DNA of 64,000 nucleotides from Pengzhenrongella sicca (GTDB lineage Bacteria; Actinomycetota; Actinomycetes; Actinomycetales; Cellulomonadaceae): contig NZ_CP071868.1 in NCBI RefSeq assembly GCF_017569225.1, positions 1,178,001 to 1,242,000 of the forward strand, given 5' to 3'. Below are positions 17,823 to 26,151 of the stretch, in pieces; position 1 is the first letter of the stretch, and the number at the start of each line of letters is the position of its first letter. Position numbers and translations under genes: made by a program. The notes under the pieces are model-generated. The model was given only the letters and a program-made list of their open reading frames with translations. It ran no database searches and was not told where the DNA came from.

Positions 17823-17852
17823 GCGGGTGCCGCCTCTGCAGGCGGCACCCGC
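17823..17852. terminator. GC-rich hairpin after the thioredoxin gene
   Basis: GCGGGTGCCGCC (17823-17834) pairs perfectly with GGCGGCACCCGC (17841-17852) around a 6-nt loop. There is no T run on either side. It lies between trxA and the convergent tRNA-Leu gene and may terminate both. Confidence 0.6.
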
Positions 17853-17889
17853 TCGGCCGTGGTCGTTCGGGTCGCTGGTCATTCGTCGG

Positions 17890-17970
17890 TGCGGGAGACG
17901 GGATTCGAACCCGCACGCCCGAAGGCACGGCGACCTAAACGCCGCGTGGCTGCCATTTCACCACTCCCGC
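17890..17970 (-). tRNA. tRNA-Leu (anticodon TAG)
   Basis: Read on the minus strand: acceptor GCGGGAG pairs with CTCCCGC; the anticodon stem CGGCG/CGCCG carries loop TTTAGGT with anticodon TAG. A long class II variable arm (GCC-TTCG-GGC) marks it as Leu. The T loop is TTCGAAT and the discriminator is A. CCA is not encoded. Confidence 0.93.
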
Positions 17971-18035
17971 GGGGGCACTGCTCCCCGTCGCGCAAGCCTT
18001 GCACACCCGGGCCGGGCCGTCAGCGTCGTCGGGCG

Positions 18036-18506
18036 TCAGGCGATCCCGAGGTCGCGGCGGAGCTTGGCGACGTGGCCCGTGGCCTTGACGTTGTACTGGG
18101 CGAGCTCCACGGTGCCGCTCGGGTCGAGCACGACGGTGGACCGGATCACTCCCGTGACGACCTTGCCGTAGAGCTTCTTCTCGCCGTAGGCGCCCCACTG
18201 CGTGAGCACGGACCTGTCGAGGTCCGACGCCAGGGGGAACGTGAGCCCGTCGCGCGCGGTGAACTCGGCCAGCGCGCTGACGGGGTCGGGGGAGACGCCG
18301 ACGACCGAGTACCCGCTGCCCTGCAGTGCGCTGAGGGAGTCCCGGAAGTCGCACGCCTGGGTCGAGCAGCCGGGGGTCATCGCGGCGGGGAAGAAGTACA
18401 CGACGACGTGCTGCCCCCGCAGCTCGGACAGCGTGATGGTCCCGCCGTCGGCGGTCGGCAGGGTGAAGTCGGGTGCGCTGTCGCCCACGGCGAGACGGGT
18501 GGTCAT
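18036..18506 (-). CDS. bcp: Thioredoxin-dependent thiol peroxidase (Bcp/PrxQ)
   Basis: A 156-residue peroxiredoxin of the Bcp/PrxQ class. The peroxidatic Cys47 is in TPGCSTQACDF, with the resolving Cys52 five residues later as in atypical 2-Cys PrxQ. It follows VVVYFFPAAM and precedes YSVVGVSPD. It reduces hydroperoxides using thioredoxin, whose gene is only about 250 bp away. ATG 18506 is supported by TAGGCT ending 7 nt upstream; an upstream in-frame ATG at 18566 lacks support. Confidence 0.93.
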   Translation of the reverse strand: MTTRLAVGDSAPDFTLPTADGGTITLSELRGQHVVVYFFPAAMTPGCSTQACDFRDSLSALQGSGYSVVGVSPDPVSALAEFTARDGLTFPLASDLDRSVLTQWGAYGEKKLYGKVVTGVIRSTVVLDPSGTVELAQYNVKATGHVAKLRRDLGIA

Positions 18507-18513
18507 GGCAGCA

Positions 18514-18519
18514 AGCCTA
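18514..18519 (-). promoter_or_regulatory. -10 element (TAGGCT) for leaderless bcp
   Basis: On the minus strand TAGGCT ends 7 nt before the bcp ATG at 18506, with no Shine-Dalgarno sequence. Confidence 0.5.
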
Positions 18520-18635
18520 GCGATGCCCGGATGGCCCCGGTTTCCTGTGAAAGCGGCATGGGCCATTCGGCGTTTGCGTTTGCGGGGTGGGACCGGTGGG
18601 TGGTGCTATAGGGGCGACGAACGGAGGTGGACGGG

Positions 18636-19025
18636 ATGGGCGACGCGAACGACGCCACCGTGCACGGCCCCACCGCACCCGTGACCGCCGAGGCCGGCAA
18701 CGCTGCCGAGGACCGACTTGGGCCGGATCCGAGCGATGACAACGAACCGATCGACCCGGAACAGATCGACGCCGCAGCGACGGCGGCGCAGATCTCGCCG
18801 CTGGGCGACGAGGTCATGAGCCTGCTCGCCGAGCACATCCCGCTCGCGCTGCTCGTGGACCTGGCGGCTGCGCCGTCCGACCGGGCCTCGACCGAGATCC
18901 TGCGGGCCGAGGGGCTGCCCGACGAGGCGTGGTGGGAGCAGCCCGAGGGCGACTCGCACCCGGCGGCCAGCGGGTTGCCCGAGGAGTCCGCGGACGAGGG
19001 CTCCCGCAAGTTCACCTCGGCGTGA
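18636..19025 (+). CDS. Small acidic hypothetical protein
   Basis: A 129-residue, strongly acidic protein that I do not recognise. It has a disordered Thr/Ala/Asp-rich N-terminal third, then a more conserved-looking segment (QISPLGDEVMSLLAEHIPLALLVDLA), and ends with a Trp-Trp-containing stretch (DEAWWEQPEGDSHP). No signal peptide or membrane helix is seen. ATG 18636 is preferred to GTG 18627 because GGAGG at 18623-18627 then has 8-nt spacing. It is divergent from bcp and upstream of tRNA-Lys. Confidence 0.7.
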   Translation: MGDANDATVHGPTAPVTAEAGNAAEDRLGPDPSDDNEPIDPEQIDAAATAAQISPLGDEVMSLLAEHIPLALLVDLAAAPSDRASTEILRAEGLPDEAWWEQPEGDSHPAASGLPEESADEGSRKFTSA

Positions 19026-19091
19026 CGTGCGCCACGTCCGTCCCTCCTGGTTCGTTGGCGGCCGCGGGGCAGTGGTAGCGTCTTGCACTGC

Positions 19092-19164
<73 letters not shown>

Positions 19165-19169
19165 CCAGC

Positions 19170-19216
19170 AAGGGCCTCTCACCTGCAGTTATGCGGGCGA
19201 GAGGCCCTTTTTCTTT
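19170..19216 (+). terminator. Intrinsic terminator of tRNA-Lys
   Basis: AAGGGCCTCTC (19170-19180) pairs with GAGAGGCCCTT (19199-19209), followed by TTTTCTTTT. This is the clearest rho-independent terminator in the window. Confidence 0.9.
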
Positions 19217-19310
19217 TGCGAACTGACCCGGGAGCGTTCGAATTCCGGGGTGCGCCGCCACGAGCCACGCGCCACGATGGGAGCTCAGCCCGCCGCGACC
19301 AGGGAGAGCC

Positions 19311-20795
19311 ATGACTGCCGCCGATGATCTCGACACCCTCCGCTACGACGTCGTCGTGCTCGGCGCGGGGGCGGTCGGCGAGAACGTCGCGGACCGCGCG
19401 AGCCGGACGGGGCTGAGCGTCGTCGTCGTCGAGGCCGAGCTGGTCGGCGGGGAGTGCTCCTACTGGGCGTGCATGCCCTCCAAGGCGCTGCTGCGGCCGG
19501 GGGCGGTGCTGGCGGCCGCGAAGGCCGTGCGCGGCGCCGCAGGGGCCGTTGCCGGCGGCGTGGACGTGGCCGCGACGCTCGCCCGGCGGGACGCGATCGC
19601 GCACGACTGGGACGACGCGAGCCAGGTCGAGTGGCTCGACGGCGCGGGGATCGACCTGGTCCGGGGTCGCGCCCGGTTCACCGGGCCGCGCACCCTCGCG
19701 GTGACCGACGACGACGGCGCGGTCCGCACGATCGTCGCCGCCCGCGCCGTCGTGGTCGCGACCGGCAGCGGACCGATGGTCCCCGGCGTGCCCGGACTGG
19801 CGCAGGCGCAGCCGTGGACGAGCCGCGAGGCCACCGCCGTCCAGGACGTCCCGGAGTCGCTCGCGATCATCGGCGGGGGAGTGGTCGGGGTCGAGATGGC
19901 GACGGCGTTCGCCGACTTCGGTGCCCGCGTCACCCTGCTGGTGCGAGGGGACCGGGTGCTCTCTGGCGCGGAGCCGTTCGCCTCGGCCGCCGTCGCCGAC
20001 GGGCTCACCGAGCTCGGGGTCGAGCTCCGGTTCGGGGTCGAGGTGACGCGCGCGGTCCGCGACGACCACGGGGTGACGCTCACCGTGGACGAGGGCGAGC
20101 CCGTCGTCGCCGCCGAGGTGCTCGTCGCCGCCGGCCGGCGCCCCCGCACGGGCGACCTCGGCCTCGAGGCGATCGGGCTGAACCCGGGCGATGCACTCGC
20201 GGTGGACGACACGCTGCGTGTCACGGCGGTCGACGGCGACTGGCTCTACGCCGCGGGCGACGTGACCGGCCGGGTCGCGACCACGCACCAGGGCAAGTAC
20301 GACGCGCGGGTCGTCGGCGACGTCATCGCCGCGCGGTTCGGGGCCGCCGGGGCGGGCGACGGGCCGACGGGCGCGGCGACCGCGGCCGACGTCGACGCCG
20401 CGCCCGATTGGAGCCGGTTCCGGGCGAGCGCCGACCACGAGGCCGTCCCGCAGGTGGTCTTCAGCCGCCCCGAGGTCGCGTCGGTCGGCCTGACGGAGGC
20501 CGCGGCCCGGGCCGCCGGCTACCCGGTGCGGGTGCTCCACCTGTCGCTCGCGTCCGTCGCGGGCGCGTCGGTCAGCGCCGACGACTACGCCGGCGCGGCC
20601 ACGCTCGTCGTCGACACCGACCGCTCGGTGGCGCTCGGCGCGACGTTCGTCGGGCCGGAGGTCGCGGAGCTGCTGCACGCTGCGACGATCGCCGTCGTCG
20701 GGCAGGTGCCGCTCGACCGGCTCTGGCACGCCGTGCCGGCGTACCCGACCGTGAGCGAGGTCTGGCTCCGCCTGCTCGAGGCGTACGGGCTCTAG
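19311..20795 (+). CDS. FAD-dependent pyridine nucleotide-disulfide oxidoreductase (class I)
   Basis: A 494-residue flavoprotein of the lipoamide dehydrogenase/mercuric reductase family. Dinucleotide motifs are VVVLGAGAVGENVADRA (FAD) and IIGGGVVGVEMATAFADFG (NAD(P)). The redox pair is Cys49 and Cys54 in GGECSYWACMPSKAL, with normal CX4C spacing but an atypical interior compared with CLNVGC. YAAGDVTG and the C-terminal dimerisation domain are present, but the family's usual HxHPT His-Glu pair appears as HAVPAYPTVSE, so only the base near the end is kept. It stands alone, not in a 2-oxoacid dehydrogenase operon, so the substrate is open. The GGGAGAGCC ribosome-binding site supports ATG 19311. 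Confidence 0.83.
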   Translation: MTAADDLDTLRYDVVVLGAGAVGENVADRASRTGLSVVVVEAELVGGECSYWACMPSKALLRPGAVLAAAKAVRGAAGAVAGGVDVAATLARRDAIAHDWDDASQVEWLDGAGIDLVRGRARFTGPRTLAVTDDDGAVRTIVAARAVVVATGSGPMVPGVPGLAQAQPWTSREATAVQDVPESLAIIGGGVVGVEMATAFADFGARVTLLVRGDRVLSGAEPFASAAVADGLTELGVELRFGVEVTRAVRDDHGVTLTVDEGEPVVAAEVLVAAGRRPRTGDLGLEAIGLNPGDALAVDDTLRVTAVDGDWLYAAGDVTGRVATTHQGKYDARVVGDVIAARFGAAGAGDGPTGAATAADVDAAPDWSRFRASADHEAVPQVVFSRPEVASVGLTEAAARAAGYPVRVLHLSLASVAGASVSADDYAGAATLVVDTDRSVALGATFVGPEVAELLHAATIAVVGQVPLDRLWHAVPAYPTVSEVWLRLLEAYGL

Positions 20796-20796
20796 C

Positions 20797-21300
20797 ATGA
20801 CCAGGACCGACCGCCCGCCGAGCTGGGACGAGCGCGCCACGCTGCTCGCGATGCTGCAGTACACGCGGGACACCGCCCGGGCTAAGTGCGAGGGGGCGAC
20901 CCCGGCCGCCGTCGCCGCGACGCCGCTCGTCACGTCGCCGCTGATGTCGCTCGGCGGCGTCCTGAACCACCTGCGTTGGGTCGAGCACTCCTGGATCGAG
21001 AACCGCTTCGTCGGCGGACCCGACCTCGGGCCGTGGACCGACGACGAGCCCGACAAGGAGTTCTCGATCGGCGCGCAGACGCCGCTGAGCCAGCTGCTCG
21101 CGGAGTACGCCGATCAGGCCCGGCGCACCGACGCCCTCGTCGCCGGGCTCGATCTCGACGCCCGGTCGGTGACGCCGCTGAGCTCGGGCGAGCTCCCGAC
21201 GCTGCGCTGGGTCGTGCTGCACCTGATCGAGGAGAATGCCCGCCACAACGGGCATCTCGACGTGCTGCGGGAGCTAGCGGACGGCGTGACCGGGGACTGA
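20797..21300 (+). CDS. DinB-family (DUF664) protein
   Basis: A 167-residue four-helix DinB/DUF664 protein. Putative metal ligands are His in LNHLRWVEHSW and the C-terminal HLIEENARHNGHLDVLREL. Family members include thiol (mycothiol or bacillithiol) S-transferases and maleylpyruvate isomerases. It begins one base after the oxidoreductase stop, so the two form an operon. The reaction is not determined; a mycothiol transferase role would fit an actinobacterium. Confidence 0.83.
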   Translation: MTRTDRPPSWDERATLLAMLQYTRDTARAKCEGATPAAVAATPLVTSPLMSLGGVLNHLRWVEHSWIENRFVGGPDLGPWTDDEPDKEFSIGAQTPLSQLLAEYADQARRTDALVAGLDLDARSVTPLSSGELPTLRWVVLHLIEENARHNGHLDVLRELADGVTGD

Positions 21301-21318
21301 CGACTCGCGGTTCGACAG

Positions 21319-22326
21319 CTAGCCGGCCAGCGCGGCGTCGGAGGAGAAGACCAGGCCGAGCGCGATCGTGCCCTGCTGCAGCGCCGTCTTGGTCAGCGGG
21401 CCGCCCGCGTCGAGCGACGTGAACTCGGCGATCTGCAGGCCGTAGGTCTCCTCGAGGCCGGGCTGGCAGAACGGGCGCTCCGGGCACTCCGGCGGCCCGC
21501 CGAGCACGAGGCCGCCGCAGGTCTCGGCCAGCTCGGAGAGCGTCGTGACCTGGTGCTCGTCCGCGAAGGCGGTCGTGACGGCGAAGGTGTTCTGGTCCTG
21601 CGCCGCCGCGGGCGTGCCGAACGTCAGCCCGACGGCCGTGCCGAGGGTGACGAGCTCGGCGAGCGTCGCGTCGACGTCGGAGCTCGCGAGCGCGGGCGCG
21701 TCGGCGCCGTTGGCCTGCTTGTTGAGGTACTCGGTGAGCGTGCCGACGTACTCCGGGACCATCGTCAGGGTGCCGTCCTGCAGCGCCGGGGCGTATGTGT
21801 CCCGGTTCCCGATCGTCTGGGTCGTCGCGTCGTAGCCGGCGGAGCGCAGCGCGCCCGCGTAGATCTCGGCGAGCGTCGCGCTCTCGGAGAAGTTGGCGGC
21901 TCCGACGACGACCGTCTTGCCGCCGCCGACCATGTCCGCCGCCGCGAGCCCCTTCGTCTCGAGGTAGTCAGCGGCGACCTGCGTCGAGGTCTGCCGGTCC
22001 ACGTCGACCGCCTTGTTCAGGCCGATGAGCGTCTCGGTGTCCAGGGTCGCGGACACGGCGTCGAGCAGCGGGATGAAGTTCGCGTCGCCCTCGATCGCGG
22101 CGGCGTTGATCGCCGGGACGATGTTGTCGGCCGTCTGCAGGCCCAGGTCGTCCTCGAGCGCGACGAGCGAGTCGCCCGCGACGGGCTCGCACGTGGCGAG
22201 CGCGGCCGCCGTCGAGCCCGAGCTCGAGGTGTCCGTCCCTCCGGACGACCCGGCGTCGCCGCAGGCCGCCGTGAGCAGCAGCACTCCCGTCGTCAGGGCG
22301 GCCAGGGTCATAGTGCGTGCTCGCAT
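21319..22326 (-). CDS. Osmoprotectant ABC transporter substrate-binding lipoprotein (OpuCC/ProX type)
   Basis: A 335-residue lipoprotein. The signal peptide ends in the lipobox LLTAAC, followed by a Gly/Ser/Thr-rich linker. The mature domain is an OpuAC/OsmF-type fold: VVVGAANFSESATLAEIYAG, then a GTLTMVPEYVGT segment typical of quaternary-amine binders. It is the last gene of a minus-strand set after two permeases. ATG 22326 has a GGAG site; a 23-residue upstream extension is unsupported. Probable ligands are glycine betaine, choline or carnitine. The C-terminal region has an unusual Cys pair (GGPPECPERPFCQPG). Confidence 0.88.
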   Translation of the reverse strand: MRARTMTLAALTTGVLLLTAACGDAGSSGGTDTSSSGSTAAALATCEPVAGDSLVALEDDLGLQTADNIVPAINAAAIEGDANFIPLLDAVSATLDTETLIGLNKAVDVDRQTSTQVAADYLETKGLAAADMVGGGKTVVVGAANFSESATLAEIYAGALRSAGYDATTQTIGNRDTYAPALQDGTLTMVPEYVGTLTEYLNKQANGADAPALASSDVDATLAELVTLGTAVGLTFGTPAAAQDQNTFAVTTAFADEHQVTTLSELAETCGGLVLGGPPECPERPFCQPGLEETYGLQIAEFTSLDAGGPLTKTALQQGTIALGLVFSSDAALAG

Positions 22327-22433
22327 GGAGGACTCCCAGGTGTCAGGCCGCGACGTGCGGCACCGACGATCATTCGATCTCGGATATTCGGACACGGCAA
22401 CCGCTCTCGCGGGTCGTCGCGGTCACGGTCAGG

Positions 22434-23162
22434 TCACGATCCGGTGGCGCCCGCGGCTCGCGTCGCGCGACGGCCGGCGCGGCGCGGCGTGCGCATCGGC
22501 CGGGGGGTGAGCAGGCGCTGGCCGCCGGCGAGCAGCGCCTCGACCGCCAGGCACAGCACGATGACGAGGAAGCCGCCCGCGAGCACCTCCCCGAACCGCC
22601 GGGTGGCGAGCCCGGAGATGATGATCGGCCCGAGCCCGCCGCCCCCGACCAGCCCGGCCAGGGGGACCGTCGCGATCACCTGGACCGCCGCCGTCCGCAG
22701 CCCGGCCCCGATGAGCGGGAGGGCGAGCGGGATCTCGACGAGTGCGAGCGACCGGCGCCCCGACATGCCCATGCCGCGGGCCGCCTCGCGGATGTCGCGG
22801 TCCACCTCGCGCAGGCCCGTGAAGGCGTTCGTGAGGATCGGGGGGATCGCGAAGATCGCGGCGGCGAGCACGACCGGCCGGTTGCCGAACCCGATCGACG
22901 TCGAGGCGAAGATGAGCAGCAGCGCGAACGTGGGCAGCGCTCGCGAGGTGTTCGCCATGACGACGACGAACGATCCGCCGCGGCCGCGGTGGCCGAGCCA
23001 GACGCCGAGCGGGAGCGCGATCAGCGCGGCGAGCAGGACGGCGAGCACCGACATCGTCAGGTGCTCGGCGACGCGCGCCGGGATGCCGTCCGGGCCGGTC
23101 CAGTTCAGGGGGTCGTTGAGCCAGACCAGGGCGTCCGCGACGGCGTTCTCGTTCCCGGTCAC
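22434..23162 (-). CDS. Osmoprotectant ABC permease (OpuCD type)
   Basis: A 242-residue permease with about five to six transmembrane helices. The EAA-like loop is DIREAARGMGMSGRRSLALV, followed by EIPLALPLIGAGLRTA. The LVGGGGLGPIIISGL motif is characteristic of OpuC/ProW permeases. The start is GTG 23162, overlapping the stop of the preceding permease (GTGA). A basic C-terminal tail follows the last helix. Confidence 0.87.
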   Translation of the reverse strand: MTGNENAVADALVWLNDPLNWTGPDGIPARVAEHLTMSVLAVLLAALIALPLGVWLGHRGRGGSFVVVMANTSRALPTFALLLIFASTSIGFGNRPVVLAAAIFAIPPILTNAFTGLREVDRDIREAARGMGMSGRRSLALVEIPLALPLIGAGLRTAAVQVIATVPLAGLVGGGGLGPIIISGLATRRFGEVLAGGFLVIVLCLAVEALLAGGQRLLTPRPMRTPRRAGRRATRAAGATGS

Positions 23163-23830
23163 GACTGCGTCCGCGTCCGGGCCCAGGGCGTCGCGAGCCG
23201 CCCGGCGGCGGCGAGCAGCAGGTCGGCGACGAAGGCGATCGCGAGGCACAGGATCGTCGCCGTCATGATCTCGGCGCGGTAGTTGCTGTTGAAGCCGCGG
23301 AACATCAGCTGCCCGAGGCCGCCGTAGCCGACGATGACGCCGATGGTCACCAGCGCGACGGTGGTCACTGTAGCGAGGCGCAGGCCGACGACGATGGACG
23401 GCAGCGCGTTGGGTAGCTCGACCGTCAGGAGCAGGCGGATGCGTCCGTAGCCGAGGCCGCGGGCCGCGTCACGGATCTCCGGGTCGATGCCCTCGAGCCC
23501 GACCAGGATGTTGCGCACCAGCACGAGCATCGCGTACGCGACCAGCCCGATGAGCACGGTCGTGCGGCCGATGCCCGTGAACGGGGAGAGGATCGCGAAC
23601 ATCGCCAGCGAGGGGATCGTGTACAGGATCCCGGCCAGGCCCAGCACCGGGCCGGCGAGCCGCGGACGGCCGAAGGCCAGCGCGGCGAGCGGCAGCGCGA
23701 TGACGAAGGCGATGAGCACCGCCTCGACCGTCAAGGTCACGTGCTGCACGAGCGCCTCGGAGATGTCCGCCCAGTTGGTCTGCACGTAGTCCCACGAGAG
23801 CCACGGGTTGGCTGGTGCGGACGTCGTCAC
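23159..23830 (-). CDS. Osmoprotectant ABC permease (OpuCB type)
   Basis: A 223-residue permease, partner of the next gene. Conserved segments are LYTIPSLAMFAILSPFTGIG, the EAA loop IRDAARGLGYGRIRLLLTVE and IGVIVGYGGLGQLMF. The start is assigned to GTG 23830 because a TAGCGT hexamer on the same strand ends 7 nt upstream; the longer open frame overlaps the divergent ATPase gene and is rejected. It overlaps the next permease by four bases. Confidence 0.86.
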   Translation of the reverse strand: MTTSAPANPWLSWDYVQTNWADISEALVQHVTLTVEAVLIAFVIALPLAALAFGRPRLAGPVLGLAGILYTIPSLAMFAILSPFTGIGRTTVLIGLVAYAMLVLVRNILVGLEGIDPEIRDAARGLGYGRIRLLLTVELPNALPSIVVGLRLATVTTVALVTIGVIVGYGGLGQLMFRGFNSNYRAEIMTATILCLAIAFVADLLLAAAGRLATPWARTRTQS

Positions 23831-23837
23831 CGCCAGG

Positions 23838-23886
23838 ACGCTACCCGCGCCGACCTCGCGCCGCGAGCGTCCGGCACGGGTAGCGT
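23838..23886. promoter_or_regulatory. Divergent leaderless promoter pair of the osmoprotectant transporter
   Basis: A minus-strand TAGCGT (complement of 23838-23843) lies 7 nt before the permease GTG 23830. A plus-strand TAGCGT at 23881-23886 lies 8 nt before the ATPase ATG 23895. Both halves of the transporter are therefore read from one 64-bp interval with the same -10 hexamer, which would give balanced expression. Confidence 0.55.
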
Positions 23887-23894
23887 CCCTGTGC

Positions 23895-24944
23895 ATGAGT
23901 CCAGCAGCGCCCGTGATCCGCTTCGAGCGGGCCCGCAAGGAGTACCCCGACGGCACCGTCGCGGTCGACGGCCTGGACCTCGAGGTGTTCGAGCACGAGA
24001 TGCTCGTGCTCGTCGGGCCGTCCGGCTGCGGCAAGTCCACGACGCTGCGGATGGCGAACAGGCTCGTCGAGCTCACGTCGGGCCGCGTGCTCGTCAAGGG
24101 CGAGGACATCGCCACGAGCGACCCGGTCGCGCTGCGCCGCCGGATCGGCTATGTCATCCAGAATGTGGGGCTCTTCCCGCACCGCACCGTCGGGCAGAAC
24201 GTCGCGACCGTGCCCGCGCTGCTCGGGTGGGACAGCCGGCGCACGCGCGACCGGACGGCCGAGCTGCTCGAGCTCGTCGGTCTCGAGCCCGCGATCTACA
24301 CGCGGCGGTACCCGCACCAGCTCTCGGGCGGCGAGCGGCAGCGGGTCGGGGTCGCGCGGGCGCTCGCCGCCGACCCGCCCGTGCTGCTCATGGACGAGCC
24401 GTTCGGCGCGGTCGACCCCGCCGGGCGGCGCCGGCTCCAGCAGGAGTTCTGGCGCATCCAGCGCGAGCTCGGCACGACCGTGATGCTCGTCACGCACGAC
24501 ATCGACGAGGCGGTCCGGCTCGGCGACCGGATCGCCGTCTTCAGCAAGGGCGGCCGCCTCGAGCAGCTCGCCGACGCCGTGAACCTGCTCGCCCGGCCCG
24601 CGACCGCGATGGTCGCCGACTTCGTCGGGGCCGGCCGCGCCGTCCGGCTGCTGGGGATCGGCGAGCTGACGGCCCCCGACCTCGAGCCCGTCCCGGGTGC
24701 CGCCGCGACCGACGTCGCGCTGTCCGCCCCGCTACTGTCGCCGGCGGCTGCCCTGCGGGTGGGCAGCCGCCTCGACGACGCGTTCGCGGCGCTCGCGGCC
24801 TCGGGCGGGCGCGCGGTGCCGGTCTTGGGCGACGACGGCGCCGTCGTCGGCCAGGTCACTCCCGACGGGCTGCTCGGCGCCCTGCGGCGCATGACCGCCG
24901 ACGTCGACGAGGGCGACGCGGCCGACCGCGTGGTGGCCGGCTGA
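23895..24944 (+). CDS. Osmoprotectant ABC transporter ATP-binding protein (OpuCA/ProV type)
   Basis: A 349-residue ATPase. Walker A is GPSGCGKST, the Q loop is VIQNVGLFPHRTV, the ABC signature is LSGGERQRVGVARAL and Walker B is LLMDEPFGAVDP. IDEAVRLGDRIAVFSKGG is the switch and post-switch region. The last ~60 residues resemble one CBS repeat (DDAFAALAASGGRAVPVLG...VVGQVTPDGLL); OpuCA proteins usually have two, which sense ionic strength, so the sensor may be reduced. It is divergent from the permease-permease-binding protein genes. Confidence 0.9.
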   Translation: MSPAAPVIRFERARKEYPDGTVAVDGLDLEVFEHEMLVLVGPSGCGKSTTLRMANRLVELTSGRVLVKGEDIATSDPVALRRRIGYVIQNVGLFPHRTVGQNVATVPALLGWDSRRTRDRTAELLELVGLEPAIYTRRYPHQLSGGERQRVGVARALAADPPVLLMDEPFGAVDPAGRRRLQQEFWRIQRELGTTVMLVTHDIDEAVRLGDRIAVFSKGGRLEQLADAVNLLARPATAMVADFVGAGRAVRLLGIGELTAPDLEPVPGAAATDVALSAPLLSPAAALRVGSRLDDAFAALAASGGRAVPVLGDDGAVVGQVTPDGLLGALRRMTADVDEGDAADRVVAG

Positions 24945-25000
24945 CGCGCCTCGCGGCGATCCCGGCCCGCCCGGCGCAGCCGTTGGCGCGCGCGGCTCGG

Positions 25001-25006
25001 TAGCCT
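25001..25006 (+). promoter_or_regulatory. -10 element (TAGCCT) for the leaderless ATP-grasp gene
   Basis: TAGCCT ends 6 nt before ATG 25013, with no Shine-Dalgarno sequence. Confidence 0.5.
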
Positions 25007-25012
25007 GCAGGC

Positions 25013-25918
25013 ATGAGTGCACCGCGCGTCGCCCTGGCCACCTCCGCCGACTTCCCGAACCTGGACGCGGACGACGCGCCCCTGCTGCCCGCCCTCGCGG
25101 CTCGCGGCGTCGACGCCGTGCCGGCCATCTGGGACGACGCCGAGGTCGACTGGGACGCGTTCGACCTCGTCGTGGTCCGCAGCACGTGGGACTACGCGCC
25201 GCGCCACGACGAGTACCTCGCGTGGGCCGCACGGGTTCCCCGGCTCGCGAACCCGGCCGAGGTCATGACCTGGAACACCGACAAGTCCTACCTGCGCGAG
25301 GTCGAGGCGCTGGGCCTGCCCGTCGTCCCGACGATCTGGCTCGACCCGGCCCGCAACCTGACCTCGCGCGCGGTGCACACCCGGTTCCCCGCGAGCGGCG
25401 AGTTCGTGATCAAGCCGACTATCAGCTCGGGTGCGCGGGACACGGGCCGGTACCAGTCCAACTACGCCGACCAGCGCGGGCTGGCGATCGTGCACGCGCG
25501 CGACCTCCTGCGGGCCGGCCGGCACGTCATGGTCCAGCAGTACCTCGGCCAGGTGGACACGGTCGGGGAGACGGCGCTCGTGTACATCGAGGGCCAGTTC
25601 AGCCACGCCGTGCGCAAGTCGGCCCTGCTCGAGGGCCCGTACCGGGCCGATGGCGTGCACAAGGAGGAGATGACCGCGCGGGCGGCGGCGGACGACGAGC
25701 GCGAGCTCGCCGATCGCGTCATCGCGGCCATCCCTGAGCTCGTGCCGGCCGCCGGCCCCGGGCCGCTGCTGTACGCGCGGGTCGACCTGCTCCGCAACAC
25801 CGAGGGGGCGCCCGTGCTGCTCGAGCTCGAGGTCACGGAGCCGTCGCTGTTCCTCGGCCTCTCGGACACGGCCGTCGACCTCGTCGCCGACGCGATCACG
25901 GCGCGCGCGACGCGCTGA
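25013..25918 (+). CDS. ATP-grasp domain protein (glutathione-synthetase-like fold)
   Basis: A 301-residue stand-alone ATP-grasp protein. The N-terminal part has RVALATSADFPNLDADD and VVVRSTWDYAPRHDEYLAW. The ATP-grasp half shows MTWNTDKSYLREVEALGLP, EFVIKPTISSGARDTGRY and a C-terminal VDLLRN...LLELEVTEPSLFL that carries the metal-binding Asp and Glu. It resembles the group that contains DcsG of cycloserine synthesis, but no other biosynthetic gene is nearby. TAGCCT ends 6 nt before ATG 25013 (leaderless). Substrates are unknown. Confidence 0.78.
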   Translation: MSAPRVALATSADFPNLDADDAPLLPALAARGVDAVPAIWDDAEVDWDAFDLVVVRSTWDYAPRHDEYLAWAARVPRLANPAEVMTWNTDKSYLREVEALGLPVVPTIWLDPARNLTSRAVHTRFPASGEFVIKPTISSGARDTGRYQSNYADQRGLAIVHARDLLRAGRHVMVQQYLGQVDTVGETALVYIEGQFSHAVRKSALLEGPYRADGVHKEEMTARAAADDERELADRVIAAIPELVPAAGPGPLLYARVDLLRNTEGAPVLLELEVTEPSLFLGLSDTAVDLVADAITARATR

Positions 25919-25955
25919 TCGGCAGTGCGCGACGCGCTGACGCGCGCAGAACGAG

Positions 25956-25990
25956 GAATGGCGCCCGGCTCGAGGAGCCGGGCGCCATTC
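25956..25990. terminator. Strong hairpin between the ATP-grasp gene and tRNA-His
   Basis: A 16-bp perfect stem, GAATGGCGCCCGGCTC (25956-25971) with its complement at 25975-25990, and a 3-nt loop. It separates two convergent genes. There is no T run, but the stem is the longest perfect one in the window. Confidence 0.75.
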
Positions 25991-25996
25991 ACTGTG

Positions 25997-26069
25997 GGTG
26001 GCTAACGGGACTTGAACCCGCGACCCCCTGGACCACAACCAGGTGCTCTACCACCTGAGCTATAGCCAC
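25997..26069 (-). tRNA. tRNA-His (anticodon GTG)
   Basis: Read on the minus strand: acceptor GTGGCTA pairs with TAGCCAC, anticodon stem CCTGG/CCAGG with loop TTGTGGT, T loop TTCAAGT. The base before the 5' end (26070) is G and the discriminator is C, which gives the extra G-1:C73 pair specific to histidine tRNA. CCA is not encoded. Confidence 0.95.
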
Positions 26070-26103
26070 CATGTCCCCGGCATCACTACCAGGGCCGACC
26101 AGA

Positions 26104-26109
26104 ACTATA
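26104..26109 (-). promoter_or_regulatory. -10 element (TATAGT) of tRNA-His
   Basis: On the minus strand TATAGT lies 34 nt upstream of the tRNA 5' end, in an otherwise GC-rich gap between orn and the tRNA. The -35 is not clear. Confidence 0.5.
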
Positions 26110-26151
26110 CCGGCTGCGCGGGGATGCTCGGGCGGATTCGCTGCGAGGTCG

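Noticed and set aside
19311-20795. Dihydrolipoyl dehydrogenase of a 2-oxoacid complex, or mercuric reductase
   Set aside because: No E1/E2 or mer genes nearby, no N-terminal metal-binding domain and an atypical redox loop; only the family is called.
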